From JASJAR01 sp039198225 (GTDB taxonomy: Bacteria; Pseudomonadota; Alphaproteobacteria; Rhodobacterales; Rhodobacteraceae): a stretch of 64,000 nucleotides of DNA. Location: assembly GCA_039198225.1 (NCBI GenBank), contig JBCCTQ010000018.1:1-64000 (forward strand). The letters run 5' to 3'. Under the pieces are notes generated by a model that had not been told where the DNA came from, did not search any database, and worked only from the letters and a program-made list of their open reading frames with translations. Positions 39,309-47,417 of the stretch are shown piece after piece. Positions within the stretch are counted from its first letter, which is position 1; the number at the start of each line of letters is the position of its first letter. The translations under genes and the position numbers were made by a program.

Positions 39309-42296
39309 TTAGGCCACCTCGGGTGTGAGCTTGGCGCGGAGGAAACTCATGGGATGGGCGCGAAGGGTCAGCCGCATCGAGACGTAATCTTCGATCACCT
39401 CCTCGCCTTCACCCATTTGCGGCAAAAGGGCGGCCGGTTCGACGATGCCCTCCCCGTCAATATCGCCCCCGAAGAGCGGTAGGGGCTTTTCGGCACCGAT
39501 GGCCTTGGCCGCCCAAAGCGCGTCGCGGCGGCTGAGGCCCAGATCGGCGAACGCATCCGCCTCAGCAAGGGTGCGCAAGGCGGCTGGTCCCACGCCTGCG
39601 CGCCGCCAAACGTCTTCGACCGCCCGGTAGCCGTTGCCGCGGGACGCCGCGATCCACGCCGCATCCTCTTCGCGCATCGCTTTGATCTGGCGAAAGCCGA
39701 GCCGGAGGGCGAGGCCCCCTTCCCCGTCGGGCTCCATCACATTGTCCCAATAGCTTTCGTTGATCGAAACCGGGCGGACAACCACCCCGTGTTCGCGCGC
39801 ATCCCGCACGATCTGGGCCGGGGCGTAAAACCCCATGGGCTGCGAATTTAAAAGCGCGCAGGCAAAGATGCCCGGATGGTGGCATTTCATCCAGCTCGAC
39901 GCATAGACCAAAAGCGCGAAACTCGCCGCGTGCGATTCCGGGAACCCGTAAGACCCGAACCCTTCGATCTGGGAAAAGCAGCGCTCGGCGAAATCGTCTT
40001 CATAGCCGTTTTTCCGCATCCCCTTGAGAAAGAGTGCGCGGAACTCCGACACGTTGCCGTGCTTTTTGAACGTCGCCAGCGAGCGCCGGAGCCGGTCAGC
40101 CTGTTCGGGCGTGAACCCGGCCCCGACAATCGCGATCTGCATGGCCTGCTCTTGGAAGAGCGGCACGCCCATGGTCTTGCCCAAGACCTCGCCCAAAGCG
40201 TCCGAAGGGAAGGTCACCTCTTCCTCCCCGTTCCGGCGGCGGAGATAGGGGTGGACCATATCCCCTTGGATTGGCCCCGGCCGGATGATCGCGACTTCGA
40301 TGACGAGGTCATAAAACGTGCGCGGTCGCATCCGGGGGAGAAAGTTCATCTGGGCCCGGGATTCGACCTGGAAAACGCCCAAACTATCGGCCTTGCAGAG
40401 CATGTCGTAAACGGCCGGGTCCTCGGGCGGGAGCGTGGCCAGATTGTAATCGAGCCCGTGGTGCATCTTGAGAAGATCGAAGCCTTTCCGGATGCAGGAG
40501 AGCATGCCCAAAGCCAAGACATCGACTTTGAGGATGCCGAGGGCGTCGATATCGTCCTTATCCCAGGGGATGACTGTGCGGCCTTCCATGGTGGCGTTCT
40601 CAACCGGGACCAACTCGTCGAGCCGCCCCTCGGTCATGATGAACCCGCCCACATGCTGGGAGAGATGCCGGGGGAAGCCTTGGATCTCGAAAATAAGCGC
40701 CATGGTTTGCGCAAGCCGCCGGTCGGCCGGGTCGAGGCCGATCTCGCGGAGGCGTTCGTTTTCGAGCCCGTTGGTCGAGAAAAAACCCCAAAGCTGGGAG
40801 GAGATCGCCGAGATCGTGTCATCGGTCAGCCCCATGGCCCGGCCGACTTCGCGTACCGCGCGCTTGCCGCGGTAGTGGATGACCGTGGCACAGATCCCTG
40901 CGCGTTCCCGGCCATATTTCTCGTAAATGTGCTGGATCACCTCTTCGCGCCGCTCATGCTCGAAATCGACGTCGATATCGGGGGGCTCGTTCCGGGCTTC
41001 GGAGACGAAGCGCTCGAAGACCATGGTACCGATCTCCGGGGACACCGAAGTGACCCCGAGGCAAAAGCAAACCACCGAATTGGCCGCCGAGCCCCGTCCC
41101 TGGCAGAGAATGTTCCGCGAGCGGGCAAAGGCCACCACGTCACGGACCGTGAGGAAGTAGGGCTCGTAATCGAGCTTGGCGATGAGGGTCAGCTCGTGTT
41201 CGAGAAGCGCTTTGACCTTCTCGGGCGCGCCGCCCGGATAGCGCCAATCGAGCCCCTCATAGGAAAGTCGCCGGAGCCGGGCGGCGGGGTCTTCGCCGTC
41301 GGCGATCTCGGAGGGGTATTCGTAGCGCAGCTCGTCCAGGCGAAAAGTCAACCGATCGGCGATCTCGGCGGCCCGGTCGATCGCGTGCCCATAGCCTTTA
41401 AAGAGCCGTCGCATCTCCGCCTCCGAGCGGAGCCGTTGTTCGGCATTGGCCAAGGCCGCGCGACCAAGGTCGTCCACCCGGATCCCTTCGCGGATCGCTG
41501 TCAGCACATCGGCGAGCTTCCGGCGCGCGCCCCGGTGCATCCGGGGGCTCGCCGAGGCCACAAGATCAAGCCCCAGGGCGTCCGCCCGCTTCGAAAGCCG
41601 GGCGAAGCGCTCGGGGTCCCGGCCGTCATAGCGGGGCGCGAGGAGGAGATGGCAGGCTGGGCCAAACCGCGTCTGAAGCGCCCGCGCGGCATTCTCCCAG
41701 CCAGGGGAGGCGTGGATCAAAAGCTCGAGGCCCTCGCCGAATTCCAAAAGATCGTTGAGATGTAAAAGACAGCTGCCTTTCTCGGCCCGGAGCCGGCCTC
41801 GGGAAATGAGCCGACAAAGCCGCCCCCAACCCGCCCGGTCGCGGGGGAGCACGGTGGCGGCAAACCCGTCCTCAAGCCGGATCCGGGCGGCGGGAAGAAG
41901 GCGTGGGATGTTCCGGATCGCGGCCGAGCGCGCCGGGGGTGGGGCATCGGCCTCGACCTCCGATAACGTGCCTTCCTTCCGCCGGATCCGGTGGCCCGGA
42001 TATTGTTCAAAAAGGCTCGGCTTCGGCGCGAAAGCTTCGATCTCGGCCGGGGATGGTGGGCCCACGCGGCCCAACCGCGTCTCTTCATCGGCGCGTTCCT
42101 TGATCTGGCGCGCGATCTCCTTGGCGCGCGCATGGGCCCGCACGATCCCGGCCACCGAGTTCTCATCGGCAATCGCGATGGCCGAAAGCCCCAGAAGCGC
42201 GGCCCGGTCCACATATTCCTCCGGATGGGACGCCCCGGTGAGGAACGTGAAATTCGAGGTGATATCGAGTTCGGCAAACATGCGACTCGCGATCAT
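39309..42296 (-). CDS. dnaE2: Error-prone DNA polymerase III alpha subunit DnaE2, C-terminally short
   Basis: A C-family polymerase used in SOS mutagenesis with ImuA and ImuB. The start MIASRMFAELDITSNFTFLT and the PHP region identify DnaE2 rather than DnaE1. Catalytic residues lie in NEPPDIDVDFEHERREEV, with CQGRGSAANSVVCF and GGFIMTEGRLDELVPVE conserved. It ends at residue 995 with HPMSFLRAKLTPEVA; homologues continue for about 80-150 residues into an OB-fold. The next gene begins 26 bp on, so the OB-fold is absent here. No imuA, imuB or GTTC-N7-GTTC box is adjacent. The ATG at 42296 follows AAGGTG. Confidence 0.93.
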   Translation of the reverse strand: MIASRMFAELDITSNFTFLTGASHPEEYVDRAALLGLSAIAIADENSVAGIVRAHARAKEIARQIKERADEETRLGRVGPPSPAEIEAFAPKPSLFEQYPGHRIRRKEGTLSEVEADAPPPARSAAIRNIPRLLPAARIRLEDGFAATVLPRDRAGWGRLCRLISRGRLRAEKGSCLLHLNDLLEFGEGLELLIHASPGWENAARALQTRFGPACHLLLAPRYDGRDPERFARLSKRADALGLDLVASASPRMHRGARRKLADVLTAIREGIRVDDLGRAALANAEQRLRSEAEMRRLFKGYGHAIDRAAEIADRLTFRLDELRYEYPSEIADGEDPAARLRRLSYEGLDWRYPGGAPEKVKALLEHELTLIAKLDYEPYFLTVRDVVAFARSRNILCQGRGSAANSVVCFCLGVTSVSPEIGTMVFERFVSEARNEPPDIDVDFEHERREEVIQHIYEKYGRERAGICATVIHYRGKRAVREVGRAMGLTDDTISAISSQLWGFFSTNGLENERLREIGLDPADRRLAQTMALIFEIQGFPRHLSQHVGGFIMTEGRLDELVPVENATMEGRTVIPWDKDDIDALGILKVDVLALGMLSCIRKGFDLLKMHHGLDYNLATLPPEDPAVYDMLCKADSLGVFQVESRAQMNFLPRMRPRTFYDLVIEVAIIRPGPIQGDMVHPYLRRRNGEEEVTFPSDALGEVLGKTMGVPLFQEQAMQIAIVGAGFTPEQADRLRRSLATFKKHGNVSEFRALFLKGMRKNGYEDDFAERCFSQIEGFGSYGFPESHAASFALLVYASSWMKCHHPGIFACALLNSQPMGFYAPAQIVRDAREHGVVVRPVSINESYWDNVMEPDGEGGLALRLGFRQIKAMREEDAAWIAASRGNGYRAVEDVWRRAGVGPAALRTLAEADAFADLGLSRRDALWAAKAIGAEKPLPLFGGDIDGEGIVEPAALLPQMGEGEEVIEDYVSMRLTLRAHPMSFLRAKLTPEVA

Positions 42297-42321
42297 ATTC
42301 ACCTTTTGTTCTCAAATCCAG

Positions 42322-42828
42322 TCACTCCTCAACGAGCGAACGGTACATCACCAGCGCGTCCACATAGCCGAGTTTGGGGTGCAAAAAGGCGCTCGGAAGC
42401 CGGCCGACCACCTCAAACCCCGCCCGCTCCCAGGTCGCAACGGCCCGAACGTTACTGGCCAGAACGAAATTATACTGCATCGCCCGAAAGCCCCGGGCCT
42501 TCGCCTCTCCGAGGGAATGGGCCAAAAGCGCCCGCGCCACACCGCGCCCGGCCGCATCGGGATGGGTCGCATAGCCCGCATTGGCCACGTGGGCCCCGCC
42601 CCCGGTCTGGTTCGGACGAAGATAGGATGTCCCCACCACGCGGCCCTCCAATTCGGCGACGAAGTTGACCGCCCCCGGCGGCCGCCAATAGGCAAAGGCC
42701 CCCTCCTGGCCCCCGCCTGGCGGTGCACAAAGGGTCTCGCCCGCCTCCACTGCGGGCCGGAGCACGGCCCAAATTGCAGCGTCATCGCCTAGGTCCGCTG
42801 GCCGGACCCGAATGTCGGGCTCACTCAT
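42322..42828 (-). CDS. GNAT-family N-acetyltransferase
   Basis: A 168-residue acetyltransferase. Key parts are MSEPDIRVRPADLGDDAAIW, NAGYATHPDAAGRGVARALL (acetyl-CoA loop RGVARAL) and NVRAVATWERAGFEVVGRLP. The late HPKLGYVDALVMYRSL strand is typical of phosphinothricin acetyltransferase-like members. The ATG lies within a copy of the 22-bp dispersed element, which supplies GGAG upstream. It precedes dnaE2 on the same strand by 25 bp. Substrate unknown. Confidence 0.88.
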   Translation of the reverse strand: MSEPDIRVRPADLGDDAAIWAVLRPAVEAGETLCAPPGGGQEGAFAYWRPPGAVNFVAELEGRVVGTSYLRPNQTGGGAHVANAGYATHPDAAGRGVARALLAHSLGEAKARGFRAMQYNFVLASNVRAVATWERAGFEVVGRLPSAFLHPKLGYVDALVMYRSLVEE

Positions 42829-42845
42829 CCTGGGAAAAATACTCC
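42824..42845. repeat. Copy 3 of the dispersed 22-bp element
   Basis: Begins CTCATCCTGGGA and continues AAAATACTCC. It matches the copy at 15167-15188 in most positions. On the minus strand it contains the GNAT start codon at 42828. Confidence 0.55.
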
Positions 42846-42852
42846 GGGGAAC

Positions 42853-42872
42853 GCGAGGGGCTGGCCCCTCGC
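42853..42872 (-). terminator. Hairpin after adhC, possible terminator
   Basis: Perfect arms GCGAGGGG (42853-42860) and CCCCTCGC (42865-42872) with loop CTGG, eight bases past the adhC stop on the minus strand. The nearest T-run is about 15 bp further, so this may be a weak or rho-aided end. Confidence 0.45.
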
Positions 42873-42880
42873 TCCCGCTT

Positions 42881-43993
42881 TCAATAGACCACGACCGACC
42901 GGATCGATTTCCCTTCATGCATGAGATCGAAGCCCTCATTGATATCATCCAGCGCGAGGGTATGGGTGATCATCGGATCGATCTCGATTTTGCCGTCCAT
43001 GTACCAATCGACGATTTTCGGCACATCCGTCCGGCCCCTCGCCCCACCGAACGCCGTTCCCCGCCAGACCCGCCCGGTCACAAGCTGGAAAGGTCGGGTC
43101 GAGATCTCCGCCCCCGCCGGGGCGACCCCAATGATGATGCTTTCGCCCCAACCCTTATGGGCGCTTTCCAGGGCGGCCCGCATCACGCCCACATTGCCGG
43201 TAGCATCGAACGTATAATCGCCGCCGCCCTTGGTCAGATCGACCAGATAAGGCACCAAATCGCCTTCCACCTCGGAGGAATTCACGAAATCGGTCATGCC
43301 GAACTTTTCGGCCATGGCCTTCCGGCCTGGGTTGATATCGACGCCGACGATCTGATCCGCACCGGCAAGCCGGAGGCCCTGGATCACGTTCAAACCGATC
43401 CCGCCCAAGCCGAAGACGATCGCCCTGGAACCTTCTTCCACCTTCGCGGTGTTGATCACTGCCCCTATGCCGGTTGTCACGCCGCATCCGATATAACAGA
43501 TCTTCTCAAAAGGCGCGTCGTCCCGGACCTTCGCCAGGGCAATTTCGGGCAAGACCGTGTGGTTCGAGAACGTCGAGCATCCCATGTAATGAAGGATCGG
43601 ATCACCGTCCAAGGTGGAAAACCGGCTGGTCCCGTCGGGCATGACACCTTGGCCTTGGGTCGTACGGATCGCCTGGCAAAGGTTGGTACGCGGGTGAAGG
43701 CAATAATCGCATTCCCGGCACTCGGGCGTGTAAAGTGGGATCACATGGTCACCCTTTTTGACGCTGGTGACGCCTTCGCCCACGTCCATCACAACGCCTG
43801 CCCCTTCGTGGCCAAGAATGGCCGGGAACATCCCCTCGGGGTCGGCCCCTGAGAGGGTGAACTCATCGGTGTGGCAGATTCCGGTGGCTTTGATCTCAAC
43901 GAGGACCTCACCGGCCCTCGGGCCGCCGAGATTTACATCCATGATTTCGAGCGGCTTTCCGGCGGCGGTCGCAACGGCGGCGCGGGTTTGCAT
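42881..43993 (-). CDS. adhC: S-(hydroxymethyl)glutathione dehydrogenase / class III alcohol dehydrogenase
   Basis: A zinc medium-chain dehydrogenase that oxidises the glutathione adduct of formaldehyde; it also reduces S-nitrosoglutathione. Catalytic zinc ligands lie in TGICHTDEFTLSG, GHEGAGVV and IGCGVTTGIGAV; structural zinc cysteines in TPECRECDYCLHPRTNLC. The NAD motif is VFGLGGIGLNVIQGL. The ATG at 43993 follows GGGAGGGG and gives the normal 370 residues. Downstream of apt on the same strand, separated by two tandem hairpins. Confidence 0.96.
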   Translation of the reverse strand: MQTRAAVATAAGKPLEIMDVNLGGPRAGEVLVEIKATGICHTDEFTLSGADPEGMFPAILGHEGAGVVMDVGEGVTSVKKGDHVIPLYTPECRECDYCLHPRTNLCQAIRTTQGQGVMPDGTSRFSTLDGDPILHYMGCSTFSNHTVLPEIALAKVRDDAPFEKICYIGCGVTTGIGAVINTAKVEEGSRAIVFGLGGIGLNVIQGLRLAGADQIVGVDINPGRKAMAEKFGMTDFVNSSEVEGDLVPYLVDLTKGGGDYTFDATGNVGVMRAALESAHKGWGESIIIGVAPAGAEISTRPFQLVTGRVWRGTAFGGARGRTDVPKIVDWYMDGKIEIDPMITHTLALDDINEGFDLMHEGKSIRSVVVY

Positions 43994-44061
43994 AGTTTTC
44001 CCCTCCCTTGGGCGCGATGGGTCGAGCCTGCGCGAATTGCGCCCGGGGATCAACGGGGCGG

Positions 44062-44107
44062 CGATTTCTCAACAAGAAATCGGCCCGGAAACCGACCCGG
44101 TTTCCGG
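44062..44107. other. Two tandem hairpins between apt and adhC
   Basis: Hairpin A: CGATTTCT (44062-44069) and AGAAATCG (44075-44082), loop CAACA. Hairpin B: CCGGAAACCG (44085-44094) and CGGTTTCCGG (44098-44107), loop ACC. Both arms are perfect. They fill the gap after the apt stop. No T-run follows, so they may stabilise mRNA ends, attenuate readthrough into adhC, or bind protein. Confidence 0.5.
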
Positions 44108-44109
44108 CG

Positions 44110-44649
44110 TCAGGCCCCTTCGAACTCACACAAAATGTGAATATCGAAGCCGAGGGCTTTGAGCTTGGCCTGCCCGCCAAGTTCAGGAAGATCGACAATG
44201 AAAGCGCAGCCCACCACATCCGCCCCCATCTGTTCCAGGAGCTTCAGCCCGGCTTCGGCAGTCCCGCCGGTCGCCAAAAGATCGTCGACCACCAGGACCT
44301 TTTCACCGGGCTCCACCGCATCCTGGTGAATTTCCATCGACGCCTCACCATATTCGAGGGTGTAGTCCTGCGCCAGCGTCGCGCCCGGCAGTTTGCCCTT
44401 CTTTCGGATCGGCACAAATCCCACGGATAATTGGTGGGCGATGGCACCGCCGATGATGAAGCCTCGCGCTTCGAGCCCGATTACCTTGTCGATCCGGTCG
44501 CCTGCATAGGGGTGAAGCAATTGGTCGATGCACATTCGAAACCCGCGTGGGTCAGCGAACAGCGTCGTCACATCGCGGAACATGATCCCTTCATGGGGGA
44601 AATCCACGATCGTACGTATATAGTCTTTGACGGTCTTACCGGGGGCCAT
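44110..44649 (-). CDS. apt: Adenine phosphoribosyltransferase
   Basis: Salvages adenine with PRPP to AMP. The 179-residue chain has the type I PRTase loop VLVVDDLLATGGTAEAG, the N-terminal TIVDFPHEGIMFRDVTTLF of Apt, and GLEARGFIIGGAIA. The start at 44649 is MAPGKTVKDYIRT. It lies upstream of adhC with hairpins between, and 290 bp from the divergent ribbon-helix-helix gene. Confidence 0.96.
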   Translation of the reverse strand: MAPGKTVKDYIRTIVDFPHEGIMFRDVTTLFADPRGFRMCIDQLLHPYAGDRIDKVIGLEARGFIIGGAIAHQLSVGFVPIRKKGKLPGATLAQDYTLEYGEASMEIHQDAVEPGEKVLVVDDLLATGGTAEAGLKLLEQMGADVVGCAFIVDLPELGGQAKLKALGFDIHILCEFEGA

Positions 44650-44896
44650 GGGGCGCGCGCTCCGTTGGGTGTTACAGCGCTAATTTATGTCCCCATGAAC
44701 CCAACCGGTTCAAGGCGAAGGTTCAACCCCGGCGCGAATTCCAGCGCCGGATAAAACCCCAGGGAATCCAACGGGCCTGCGGCTTAGGCCGATCCAGTCG
44801 ATGCTGGACCAAGAGAGATTGTGCGGCATGTAGGGTCATTTTTTCTTTCCTCAGTTATCCACCCCCCGCTAAAATCGAATAGCGACAAGATAGCAG

Positions 44897-44908
44897 ATGT
44901 ATATACAT
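44897..44908. promoter_or_regulatory. Perfect 12-bp palindrome ATGTATATACAT upstream of the RHH gene
   Basis: Lies 31 bp before the TTG start of the small ribbon-helix-helix gene in an AT-rich stretch (about 44870-44920) that also holds possible -10 elements. RHH proteins often bind such short dyads and repress their own promoter. A near DnaA-box TTATCCACC lies further upstream (44855-44863). Confidence 0.45.
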
Positions 44909-44939
44909 TGCATATGAAAGTCAAGGCAGCGAGGACCGG

Positions 44940-45104
44940 TTGATCAAAAAGGACGGTAAAAAGGACGGCAAAAACAGCCAATTGGTGTTGCGCCTAAAGA
45001 AGGAAGAGCGCGACCAGTTCGTCGCCCTTTGCAAGGATCTCGACACGTCTGCGGCGCGAGAAATTCGCCGTTTCATCCGGAAATTCATCGACAAGCATGG
45101 CTGA
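44940..45104 (+). CDS. Small ribbon-helix-helix (Arc/CopG-like) protein
   Basis: Starting with TTG at 44940, the frame encodes 54 residues: MIKKDGKKDGKNSQLVLRLK, then a helix EERDQFVALCKDLDTSAARE and IRRFIRKFIDKHG before TGA. The beta-strand QLVLRLKKEERD followed by two helices is the RHH pattern. GAGGA lies 5 bases upstream. No ATG or GTG serves this frame. A palindrome ATGTATATACAT precedes it, suggesting autoregulation. No toxin gene is adjacent, so it may be an orphan regulator. Confidence 0.72.
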   Translation: MIKKDGKKDGKNSQLVLRLKKEERDQFVALCKDLDTSAAREIRRFIRKFIDKHG

Positions 45105-45548
45105 GCCCAAGGCCGCGCGGCGGACCTCAGCGTCACCCTGATTGCCGCTGCGAAAGCACGGCCCAAAACGTCCCCTCCGTGTCGAGGCACGAGGGTACCT
45201 GACACAGAGGGGTGAGGGGCCAACCGCTGGGGGGGATACCAACCCGGCGCGTGACTTCCGAGCCAGCAAGAGCGGTCTGGAATGGGCGTAAACGCCCGTA
45301 CTGTAGTGAAACTCGTACCCACACTTGCGCGGGGGGTCTCCGCGCCCCTTAACTATGGAAAGGCAACCGGGGCGGCATTGGGTCGAAACTGTGGCCGAAA
45401 TGGGGCCCGTCGGATCGGTGGTCCGAGGAGCGCGAAGGCATCGCAGGCCGATCAGAGATTAAAATGTAATTAAAACAATATTTTATATAATTCTTATTGA
45501 CCGGGCGCGCCAGTGTCGCCGGATCCGCGCCAATCCGTTTCTCGGTGC
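45105..45548. other. Unexplained 444-bp intergenic region
   Basis: No convincing open frame on either strand. It holds a long hairpin: CCCCTCCGTGTC (45172-45183) pairs with GACACAGAGGGG (45201-45212), with one G-U pair and a 17-base loop. It also holds palindrome GGGCGTAAACGCCC (45284-45297), a GCGCGG/CCGCGC hairpin near 45329-45347, and an AT-rich block at 45455-45500 with a CtrA-type site. It does not match RNase P, tmRNA, SRP RNA or 6S features that I can recognise. A small RNA is possible. Confidence 0.35.
45459..45473. promoter_or_regulatory. CtrA-type box TTAA-N7-TTAA in the 45-kb gap
   Basis: TTAA (45459-45462), seven bases AATGTAA, TTAA (45470-45473), in an AT-rich block. An exact match to the CtrA full-site pattern, but AT-richness raises the chance of coincidence. 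No coding gene has its start beside it. Confidence 0.4.
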
Positions 45549-46019
45549 CTAGCTGCCCAGAAATTGGCTAAAGTGTGAAAAGACCTCGCGGTAGATCGGC
45601 CGCTTGAAGCCCACAATCGCGTCAATCGCAGTATCGCTATCTGCCCAGCGCCACGCGGCAAACTCGGTCTGATCGAGGGAGATATCGCCGTCTCTCCCTG
45701 AATAGCGTAACAAGAACCAACGTTGGGTTTGCCCTCGGTATCGGCCTCTAAAGGCCCCTCCGCGGATCTCTGGCGGGAGGTCGTAGGAGAGCCAGTCGGG
45801 ATGTTCGGCGAGGATTTCGACGGCCTGAGGCTGAATGCCGGTTTCTTCCTGAAGTTCCCGTAGGGCCGCGTCCCGAGGCGCTTCGCCTTCGTCGATCCCG
45901 CCTTGGGGCATTTGCCAGGCCCCAGGATGCCCTTTCCGCTCGCCCAAAAAAATGAGCCCCGCCGGATTGGCGAGGACTATGCCGACACAAGGCCGGTAGG
46001 GGAGATCGGCGGGGGACAT
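45549..46019 (-). CDS. rppH: RNA pyrophosphohydrolase RppH
   Basis: A Nudix hydrolase that removes pyrophosphate from 5' ends of mRNA and starts RNase E-dependent decay. The Nudix box GGIDEGEAPRDAALRELQEE with TGI follows the expected spacing. The N-terminal PYRPCVGIVLANPAG and C-terminal FKRPIYREVFSHF are RppH-typical. The ATG at 46019 follows GGGGGAGAC and gives 156 residues; a frame open further upstream overlaps ctpA and is not coding. 22 bp downstream of ctpA on the same strand. Confidence 0.95.
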   Translation of the reverse strand: MSPADLPYRPCVGIVLANPAGLIFLGERKGHPGAWQMPQGGIDEGEAPRDAALRELQEETGIQPQAVEILAEHPDWLSYDLPPEIRGGAFRGRYRGQTQRWFLLRYSGRDGDISLDQTEFAAWRWADSDTAIDAIVGFKRPIYREVFSHFSQFLGS

Positions 46020-46041
46020 GTCTCCCCCGCCGGGTTTTGGG

Positions 46042-47406
46042 TCAGTTCCCACGCGCCGATTGGATGACGTATTCGGGGCCGAGGGCCGAGAGCCCTTTGA
46101 GAATGTCGATCGCGTAGGCGAGTTGGTAATCCTCTTCCCGAAGTTCGGCCGTTGCTTCGGCTTTCTCCCGGTCCGCTTCGATCTGACGGATCTCGTCTTC
46201 GGAGAGGCTGTCATTGGAAAGCCGTCCCCGGAGATCGGCCTCGGACCGGTCACGGCGCGCCGCGCTTTCGTCCTCTTCTTCCTCAAGCCCAATTGGACGC
46301 GGCGGCTGTTCGACCACGATGTCGGGTGACACGCCAAGGGCCTGGATCGAGCGGCCAGAGGGAGTGTAGTAACGTGCGGTCGTCAAACGCATGGCCCCGC
46401 CGCCCCGGAGTGGCTGGACCGTTTGAACCGAGCCCTTACCGAAGGATTTGGTGCCGACGACCACCGCGCGGCGATGGTCCTGGAGCGCGCCAGCAACGAT
46501 TTCAGACGCCGAAGCCGACCCGCCGTTGATCAACACAACGATGGGTTTGCCTTCCGCAAGATCGCCGTCGGTGGCGTTGAACCGGTCACCATCTTGCGGG
46601 TCGCGGCCCCGGGTCGAGACGATCTCGCCCGCATCGAGGAAGGCGTCGGAGACCTGGATCGCCGCCGGGAGGAGCCCGCCGGGGTTGTTCCGAAGGTCGA
46701 TGATGAAGCCGTTGACGTTGTCCATCCCGCCGAGATCCTCAACTTCTTTGGCAAGGCCCGCCTGGAGGTTGGGGTGGGTTTGATCGTTAAACGTGGTGAT
46801 CCGGAGGACCACCGTGTCTTGGACATTGCGGGTCCGAACGGCGGTCAGTTTGATCGTGTCGCGGATGATCGAGACGTCGAAAGGTTCGGGGGCGTTTTCA
46901 CGGACGATCGTGACGATGATCTCAGAACCGACCACGCCCCGCATCAACTCAACCGCCTCGTCGAGCGTGAGGCCGAGCACACTTTCGCCGTCCACATGGG
47001 TGATGAAATCGCCCGCTTCGATGCCCGCATCGTCCGCCGGGGTGCCGTCGATGGGCGAGACGACTTTTACAAAGCCCTCTTCCTGGGTCACTTCGATGCC
47101 GAGCCCGCCAAACTCGCCCCGCGTTTGGACGCGCATATCGGCCGCGTCATCGGCGGTGAGGAACCCGGAATGGGGGTCGAGCGAGGTGAGCATGCCGTTG
47201 ATCGCGGCTTCGATGAGTTCGCTTTCATCGACCTCCTCGACATATTGGGCGCGGATCCGCTCGAAAATGTCACCAAAGAGGTCGAGCTGCTCGTATACGG
47301 ATGTCTTGCGGCCAGCCTCCTGGGCCACCAGGGGCCCGGCGACTTGGGTGGTGAGGACCGCGCCTGCCAGAACGCCGCCGACGGCGGCCAATGCGAACTT
47401 TTTCAT
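46042..47406 (-). CDS. ctpA: C-terminal processing protease CtpA (S41)
   Basis: A 454-residue periplasmic serine protease. A signal-type N-terminus (MKKFALAAVGGVLAGAVLTT) is followed by a PDZ domain (FGGLGIEVTQEEGFVKVVSP) and the S41 core with Ser in NGGSASASEIVAGAL and Lys in KSFGKGSVQTVQPL. The C-terminal about 90 residues are charged and helical. It is part of the minus-strand series gpmI-envC-ctpA-rppH, with 11 bp to envC. It probably trims peptidoglycan hydrolases or the carboxyl ends of envelope proteins. Confidence 0.95.
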   Translation of the reverse strand: MKKFALAAVGGVLAGAVLTTQVAGPLVAQEAGRKTSVYEQLDLFGDIFERIRAQYVEEVDESELIEAAINGMLTSLDPHSGFLTADDAADMRVQTRGEFGGLGIEVTQEEGFVKVVSPIDGTPADDAGIEAGDFITHVDGESVLGLTLDEAVELMRGVVGSEIIVTIVRENAPEPFDVSIIRDTIKLTAVRTRNVQDTVVLRITTFNDQTHPNLQAGLAKEVEDLGGMDNVNGFIIDLRNNPGGLLPAAIQVSDAFLDAGEIVSTRGRDPQDGDRFNATDGDLAEGKPIVVLINGGSASASEIVAGALQDHRRAVVVGTKSFGKGSVQTVQPLRGGGAMRLTTARYYTPSGRSIQALGVSPDIVVEQPPRPIGLEEEEDESAARRDRSEADLRGRLSNDSLSEDEIRQIEADREKAEATAELREEDYQLAYAIDILKGLSALGPEYVIQSARGN

Positions 47407-47417
47407 ACTACTCCGTC

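Noticed and set aside
39876..41765. 629-codon frame antisense to dnaE2
   Set aside because: DnaE2 motifs are unambiguous on the minus strand; the antisense product shows no recognisable domain.
42297..42321. Possible SOS box before dnaE2
   Set aside because: Only one GTTC half-site is present; the second half of GTTC-N7-GTTC is not found at the right spacing.
45133..45324. 63-codon minus-strand frame in the 45-kb gap
   Set aside because: Low-complexity and unlike any family I know; no start context. Treated as non-coding.
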